Positions 1 to 11,764 of a stretch of 11,764 bases of DNA are shown in pieces; position 1 is the stretch's first letter, and each line of letters begins with the position of its first letter. The stretch lies in NCBI GenBank assembly GCA_001430745.1, contig KQ482076.1, positions 117,901-129,664 on the forward strand, read 5' to 3'. Source of the stretch: Auxenochlorella pyrenoidosa (taxonomy: Eukaryota > Chlorophyta > Trebouxiophyceae > Chlorellales > Chlorellaceae). A program made the position numbers and the translations under genes. The notes beneath the pieces were generated by a model. That model did no database searches, was not told the DNA's origin, and saw only the letters and a program-made list of their open reading frames with translations.

Positions 1-177
1 CCGGGGCGGGCAGCAGGGCGTGGTGGCACGGAGAGGGGGGGCGGGCGATCCAAGCGACATGCTCATGAGCCACTGCTGCTAGGGTAAGCGCGCGTGCTTG
101 CACCCAGCCAACTTGACACGTGATCGCAGGCAGGTCCAGGCCCGCAGACCGCAGCAACCTCGCCCGTCCCCGCTCAC
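1..177 (-). other. Probable POLQ intron 17, running off the window
   Basis: It begins (minus strand) with GTGAGC directly after the codons for VAEKK. Homologues continue with a glycine followed by a stretch like MTHAILEVVAGG; I could not find this in any frame in the remaining 177 bases. A CAG at about 99 (after a TACCCTAGCAG stretch) could be an acceptor, but the sequence behind it does not resemble the family. I therefore treat the whole stretch as intron. Confidence 0.55.
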
Positions 178-7235
<7,058 letters not shown>

Positions 7236-7583
7236 AACGCTCAGAGACAGGGTCAGACACACATAGAGACGGGCTGCTTTGCAGGCAGGTGCGCCTGGGA
7301 GGGACCAGGAGGCAACAGAGGGGCGTGAGCCGCTGTCAAGTGATCTGCATAGCATGCAGCTTCGAACGATGTATTCAAGGAGGAAGCAAGCAGGAAGGCG
7401 ACCGTGCTGAGGGCAAAGCAGGTTTCGGGTTGCAAGGTCGGCTGCGCCTAATGGCTGTGCCTTCCATCGTCGCCCGAGCTGCGGTCAAATCCTTCCGCCA
7501 GTCCAAGCGCCCGCCAGTTGTCTTGCACACCGGCGCTGCGGACCCGCTCTGACAGAGGCGCCGAGCAGCTAGAGCAGAGCATC
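7236..7583. promoter_or_regulatory. Divergent intergenic region between POLQ and the membrane-protein gene
   Basis: The 348 bases between the two start codons must hold both 5' UTRs and at least the proximal promoters. I see no TATA box and no clear known element. Upstream of the POLQ ATG on the minus strand is a short open frame of three codons (ATG at 7264, stop at 7255-7253). On the plus strand the membrane-protein frame stays open upstream of 7584 to at least 7518 but has no ATG there. The functional call is inferred from gene layout only. Confidence 0.5.
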
Positions 7584-9121
7584 ATGCGTTCCAGAAGGCA
7601 TGTGCAGGACGGCCAAGAGCCGGCAGCGCCCTCCGCTGTCGGCGGCCGCCTGGCCGCCCCGCTCGCCGACCTTCCCATCGACCCCAGGCCTGCTGTGGGC
7701 GACTCTGTGGTCCAGCGCGCATGGTTCTTGCAGCTGCTGTGCTACATCGTGTGGTACGCCCTGCTGCTGGCGGGCGTCGCCGCTTACGAAGGTGCGCGGT
7801 GCTGTCCTCCAAAGAGGACCCCACGCACACGTGCCACCCTGTGTTGCATTTTGCGCGCCCCAACCCTGCCCCAATCCCAGGTGCCAGCGGCTGCCCAAGC
7901 GCCCGTGCGTCGCCGCCCTGCGTACATTGCTGTGCAGGAGAGCCGATCCGCGTCAAGTCCAAGGACCTCCCGCTGCACTGGTTTGATCTGCTGTTCCGCC
8001 GCACCGGCGCCGCGCTGGCGTTCTGCCTCTGCGCCGCCCGCGCCACCGCGACGCTGCGCCTGGCGCGCCCCCGCGGGCCCGGCAGCCTGCGCCACGTGGA
8101 GGTGCTGTGGCCCGTGGGCATCTATGCCCTGCAGACGCTGGTCCGCGGGGCCATCTACTGGCTGCATGCCGCGGGTGAGGAGCGGGGCGGGCGGGGGGTT
8201 GCTTGGCGACGCAGGCGGCGCGCACTTGTGTGGCTGGGTGGCGCATGGTCAGCGCTGCTCAGGCACCCACAGAAGGGCTGCTGTCGCGAGCGCCGCCCAG
8301 CAGCGCAGCAGCGCACGCCCGTGGCTGGCATTCCACGGGCACGCGGCGCCGGGCACACGGCTCGCACCCGGCCCGCTGGGAACCCCACACACAGATACAC
8401 CTCAAGCTGTGCTGCGCGCTGCCCCTGCCGGGCGCGTGCAGGCTACATCCTCTCGCCGCGGCGCTATGCTCGGGACAACCTGGACCACCCCCCACATGTC
8501 ATGTCCGACCACATCCTGCTGGGCGCCTCAGTGCACGCCGCCCTGGCCTGCGAGGCCGCCATGGCGCTGCCGGCCTGGGCCGCCGCCGCCGCTGCAGGCG
8601 AGCTGGGCAAGCGCGTGGGGTTTGCTGGGCAGGGATGCAGGGCTGGGAGAAGGGGGAGGACAGTGCTGACAGGGGCAGGCAGAGGTGGAAGAAGGGGGAG
8701 GACAGTGTGGGCGGGGAATGCAGGCAGGCTGATGAGCCGCCACAGCTTGTTGCGCCAGCCACTGCACAGAGCACATGCCACCTGACCCCATGCCCCATGC
8801 CCACCAAGCTGCCGTCCTGTACCCCTCCGCCCCGGCCCCCGGCCCGCTGCAGGCCGCCGCGGCACGGCGCTCTTCCTGCGTGCCTACTCTGCAGCTGCCA
8901 CCGCCCTGGCGCTGCTGGTGGCAGCTGAGTGCTACTTCACGGCACGCTACTTTCACCCCCCAGCGGAAATCCTGCTGGCCACAGCCATGGGCGCCGCCCT
9001 GTTCCAGGCGCCGCTGCTGGGCTACGCGCGCTGGGCTCTGGGCCGCGGCGCAGCAGGCGCGGCGAGCGCAGGCACGGCGGCAGCGCCCCAAGTGGTGGAG
9101 GCCAGACCTGGCAGAGACTGA
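7584..9121 (+). CDS. Uncharacterised multi-pass membrane protein, 289 residues, 4 exons
   Basis: Exons: 7584-7791, 7938-8174, 8442-8597, 8853-9121, ending at TGA. All introns are phase 1. The first two use GTGCGC and GTGAGG donors; the third fits only a GC donor (G|GCGAGC), because the hydrophobic frame of exon 4 needs phase 1. I do not recognise the family. A 45-residue polar start leads into hydrophobic stretches at about 46-67, 82-105, 115-140, 173-195, 205-228 and 238-260, so four to six membrane spans are likely. Distinctive conserved-looking spots are NLDHPPHVMSDHILLG (161-176) at the start of one span and ECYFTARYFHPPAE (226-239) between the last two spans; their Asp, His and Glu residues could form a functional site, but that is a guess. 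The tail (261-289) is Ala-rich and polar. It is head to head with POLQ. The ATG at 7584 is the first in the frame. Confidence 0.72.
8598..8852 (+). other. GC-AG intron 3 of the membrane-protein gene, with a 42-base tandem repeat
   Basis: The donor reads CAG|GCGAGCTG and the acceptor CCGCTGCAG|GC. The nearby GT donors (GTGGGG at 8615, GTTTGC at 8620) give phases 0 and 2, which would throw exon 4 out of its hydrophobic frame. Inside, an 18-base sequence (AGAAGGGGGAGGACAGTG) occurs at 8648-8665 and 8690-8707, part of an imperfect 42-base tandem duplication rich in purines. Confidence 0.65.
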
Positions 9122-9741
9122 ACTGGTGCTGCGCCAATGTGCCAATGGAGAGCGCATCGCTGTCGGCTGCCCTCTAAGTCCCACGTCCAGGTTACAGGGA
9201 CAGAGCAGGTCTGCCGGCTTGCAGTCCGGCTTTGCCACAGGCGGTGGTGCAATAGCCCTGCCCCGTTGAGAGCTGTCACTTTCCTCTGGATAAACCATTC
9301 TTGAGCAGCAAGGTGTGCGACTTGCGGAGCAGGCAGGGCTGCAAGCAGGTGTTGCGACAGCGAGCGACGGCAAGATTGAGAGATTCCACGGCGGTGGTGG
9401 GGAGCTGACAGCATCAGTGATGCCTTGGCGGTGGTGACTAGCAAATGGCCAGCATTGCCAACCCTCCCCACGGTTGTCAGCTCTCCTAAGAAACTTTAGG
9501 TGAAAAGGCAAGCGGTATGCAGCGGTAGGAGACAGGGACAGGCAAAGGGCCGGCTGGACTGGCGGTGGCGGCAGCAGGGTTGAGAGCTAGGGCTGCACAA
9601 GCAAGGCACTTTGACTTGCGCGATCAATTCAACCTTTATGAACCCTTGTGGGCTGCGTGAGAGCCTGCGGACCAACGAAAAGAAGAGCAGGGGCCAGAAA
9701 CGCTGTCGCTAGGCTTGTGTAAAGCGCCGCAAGTTTGCGCA
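9122..9741 (+). terminator. Probable 3' UTR and polyadenylation region of the membrane-protein gene
   Basis: About 600 bases after the stop codon at 9119-9121 contain no frame that looks coding. TGTAA, the polyadenylation signal typical of green algae, occurs at 9718-9722 (within TTGTGTAAAGC). A 3' UTR of this length is normal for such algae. Cleavage would be expected roughly 10-20 bases further on. The motif is short, so position alone makes it plausible rather than certain. Confidence 0.5.
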
Positions 9742-9908
9742 GGCCGCGTAACAGGCAATGTATGCTCATATGCAGCTAATGAAGCCTGGGATGCCACTGC
9801 AAAGTTGACATCGAGCAGGAGGCCTTTTCTGCACTGCTGGCTCCAGCTCATGACACGAGGCATTGGGATGAAACGCGCATTGCGGCATAGCAACCCATTT
9901 CTGACACC
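9742..9908 (+). promoter_or_regulatory. Upstream region of the editing-domain gene
   Basis: This stretch separates the presumed polyadenylation site from the next start codon. It is lower in GC than its surroundings and ends in a favourable start context (GACACCATGG at 9903-9912). No TATA box or recognisable operator is visible. It would hold the 5' UTR and the core promoter if the upstream gene ends near 9740. Confidence 0.4.
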
Positions 9909-11581
9909 ATGGATCAGGCAGCTGTGCTCGCCAAGCTCCAGGAGCTCAGCATCGAGCACGAGACCCATAGCCATGGAGCTGTGATGACCTGCGAGGCGCA
10001 GGTGGCAATCCAGCAGCGATTAAGAGTGTGATGAAATGCACCGATTAGCTTTTCGGCCCAACAAAACGCACATGCTTGTCTGCTCGCTTTTCTGTTCCCC
10101 TGCAGGTTGCCGCGTTGTCTGGAGTGGATGGAGTGTGCACAAAGAATCTTTTCTTGAAGGTAGGCAGTGCGCGGTGTACCATTCGCTGTGCTGCTGCCGC
10201 CGCCGCCACTGCCGCAACTTCACCTGCGCAGGCAGCGCATCGCTTGCATCGTGCCAATGCCACACCCAACCTCGTATGCAGGACAAGAAGGGGCGGCTGT
10301 ACATCGTGACAGCAGCAGCAGACACAAAAGTGGACCTGAAAGGTGAGGCTGCGCTCGGTGCCAGCTGCCGACGTTTGCCCGCTGCTCGCGTCTGCTCCAC
10401 TGTTGCTGGATTCACAGAGCGGTGCTGAGCATTGGTCCTGTGTGGCGCTGTTGCATCTTTGCAGCAGCGGAAGCATGCGTGCATGCATATGGTGGGTGCC
10501 CCACCGGTATGCACACTTGCAAACGTGCATGAATTCCCCACGCTGGCGTGCTGCAGTGCTGTCGGCGCGGCTGGGCACCGGCAAGGGCGGCGTGCGCATG
10601 GCGCCGGATGAGCTCATCACCTCGGTGCTGCAGGTGGGCTCGGAATGGCAGGTCAAAAGCGTTGCAAGGTGAAAGCACGCAATAGCGAGAGGGGGGGGGG
10701 GGGGGGGACCTGGGGCCGCAACTACAGGGACAAAGCACGCACCGCTCCGCCCCTTCTCCCTGCCCCCGACTCAAACCGCCGCCGCACCCCCGGCCCCGCC
10801 CCCCAGGTGCCGCTGGGCAGCGTGACCCCGCTGGCGGCCTGCCAGCCGAGCGCCGCGGGCGTGGCGCTGCTGCTGGACGCCAAGCTGCAGGGGCAGCCCC
10901 GCATCTTTGTGCACCCGCTGGACAACACCGCCACCTGCGTGCTGTCGCCCGCCGGCCTGGAGGCGTACCTGAGTGGGGGGGGGCAGCACCCTGCCCCGAA
11001 CTGCACCGCACCGCACCACACCGCACAGTCTGCCCCGCCCCGCACCGCCCGCAGCGCACCGCCTGCCGTGCACTGCGCCGCCCAGCCATTGCCTGTGCTT
11101 CCTTGCCGGAGAGCTGCACGGCGCTGGTGGCTGAGGCCATGGGGATTGCCCCACATGGGTGGGCAGGCTGCTGGGGGCCCCCCTGAAACCCGCCCGAGCT
11201 CACGGCGCTGTGCCGCGCTTGCATCGCGCTGATGCTGCGGGGCCGCAACCCCCATCCTCTACGCAGGGCCGCTGGGCGCGAGCCCCTGTGGGTGGACCTT
11301 GAAGCGGACCCTGTGATTGACCGGGACAACCCGCCAGACCTCAAGGCCGTGGCGGATGCCGCAGTGCCGCTGGCAGCAGAGGGCGGCGACGCCGGCGCGG
11401 CACCCGCGGCAGCGGCTGCGGCGCCCGCGGCGGCGCCCAAGCCTGCGGCAGCTGCGCCCAAGAAGGCGGCGGCGGCGGCAAGGCGGCAGGCGGCAAGAAG
11501 GGTGGCGTGGCGGCTGCCGCCCCCGCGGCGTCGCAGCGGCCTGATGATGTGTTGCGGCTCACAGACGAGCTTGTCGCCACG
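9909..11581 (+). CDS. YbaK/PrdX-type aminoacyl-tRNA editing domain protein; partial at 3' end
   Basis: Exons: 9909-10001, 10106-10159, 10282-10342, 10557-10633, 10807-10972 and 11267-11581. The family hydrolyses mischarged tRNA, typically Ala-tRNA(Pro), either as a free protein (ProXp-ala, PRORSD1) or as an N-terminal part of prolyl-tRNA synthetase. Seen: LQELSIEHETHSHGAV (11-26), KNLFLKDKKGRLYIVT with the key Lys-Asn pair (K44, N45), LGTGKGGVRMAP, GSVTPLA (99-105), FVHPLDNTAT with H131, LSPAGLEAYL, then REPLWVDLEADPVIDRDNPPDL, the usual end of the domain. After it comes an Ala/Lys-rich linker and RPDDVLRLTDELVATV, cut by a GTGGGT donor at 11582, so more protein follows outside the window. 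Fusion to a synthetase or another tRNA-related domain is inferred. Two one-base problems appear: the phase across intron 5 (10973-11266) and a frame change near 11465. The start is the only suitable ATG. Confidence 0.85.
10691..10707 (+). repeat. 17-base G homopolymer in intron 4 of the editing-domain gene
   Basis: Intron 4 (10634-10806) contains an unbroken run of 17 G, preceded by GAGA. Such runs are prone to length error in sequencing and to real slippage. It does not touch the coding sequence. A second G run, of nine, begins at 10975, two bases into the presumed intron 5 (donor at 10973). Confidence 0.95.
10973..11266 (+). other. Intron 5 of the editing-domain gene (phase conflict)
   Basis: It separates LSPAGLEAYL from REPLWVDLEADP. 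The obvious donor (CCTGA|GTGGGG) is phase 1, but the acceptor at 11264-11266 (ACGCAG) needs phase 2 to give AAGREPLWVD. Alternatives that keep the frame are a GTACCT donor at 10965, which drops AYL, or a GC donor at the end of the G run near 10983. One extra G at 11267 would instead give YLRAAGREPLWVD, the most family-like result. The interior is rich in CCGCAC-type repeats. Confidence 0.6.
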
Positions 11582-11764
11582 GTGGGTGCTGCTCTTTGGC
11601 ACCATGCAGGGCCTAGGAGCTGTGCCCCTGGCCAAGTTGGGAGATGCACGCGTGCCCCTAGCCTACTCAGAAAATCCAGCGGCGGCTTTACAGCATGCGT
11701 GCCTCTAACTCCCTGTTCCCAAGGCGCAGCTGAGCCCGGATCGCTGCCCCTGACCGTCGCGCCC
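11582..11764 (+). other. Probable intron or unresolved 3' part of the editing-domain gene
   Basis: It starts with GTGGGT after the codons for ELVAT. Possible acceptors are at 11721-11722 (TTCCCAAG) and 11726-11728 (GCGCAG) close to the right edge, but the few bases after them are too short to judge. In the uncorrected frame, translation would simply run to a stop at 11706-11708 through sequence that does not look coding, which I consider an artefact. Confidence 0.45.

Noticed and set aside
11110..11160. Possible extra exon in intron 5 of the editing-domain gene (ESCTALVAEAMGIAPH)
   Set aside because: The domain runs directly from LEAYL to REPLWVD in homologues, leaving no room for this insert, and no good acceptor precedes it.
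10412..11635. Minus-strand open frame of 407 codons
   Set aside because: It is antisense to exons 4-6 of the editing-domain gene, where the plus strand has family motifs; its Arg/Ala/Gly-rich text is a GC artefact.

Overview
The window looks like nuclear DNA of a green alga, most likely a trebouxiophyte of the Chlorella type. This is inferred from very high GC, many short exons split by introns of about 130-360 bases with GT/GC...AG ends, Ala/Gln/Pro-rich coding runs, a TGTAA polyadenylation-type motif, and a helicase whose sequence resembles the plant TEBICHI branch of DNA polymerase theta. There are no operons, RNA genes, CRISPR arrays or transposons that I can support. The species assignment is not proven.

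Layout. Minus strand, 7235 down to 178 and running off the left edge: the N-terminal half of a DNA polymerase theta (POLQ/TEBICHI) gene. Seventeen exons were resolved, about 1241 codons. Roughly 790 residues are a low-complexity, probably disordered leader, followed by most of the superfamily 2 helicase domain. Any polymerase domain would lie outside the window. Positions 7236-7583 are a divergent intergenic region. Plus strand, 7584-9121: a four-exon gene for a 289-residue multi-pass membrane protein that I cannot name. Positions 9122 to about 9741 look like its 3' UTR. Plus strand, 9909 to at least 11581 and off the right edge: a YbaK/PrdX-type aminoacyl-tRNA editing domain (prolyl-tRNA synthetase-associated) followed by an Ala/Lys/Gly-rich linker, so it is probably the N-terminus of a larger protein.

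How they fit together. The three genes show no obvious shared pathway: DNA end-joining repair, an unknown membrane function, and tRNA proofreading. The repair gene and the membrane-protein gene are head to head and may share a promoter region.

Most useful second-look items: (1) the helicase DELH box is out of frame, through an apparent loss of three G residues within about 30 bases that restores the frame; (2) the editing-domain gene shows two similar apparent one-G losses, so all five look like shortened G runs and point to assembly error rather than decay; (3) three introns in two genes are best explained by GC donors with a shared GCGAG start; (4) a minisatellite fills the 3' part of one POLQ intron and carries ten CTGAC branch-point-like motifs; (5) a decayed copy of the Walker A exon start sits in the upstream intron. 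I found no convincing wholly new biological system; the membrane protein is the only complete gene I could not assign.
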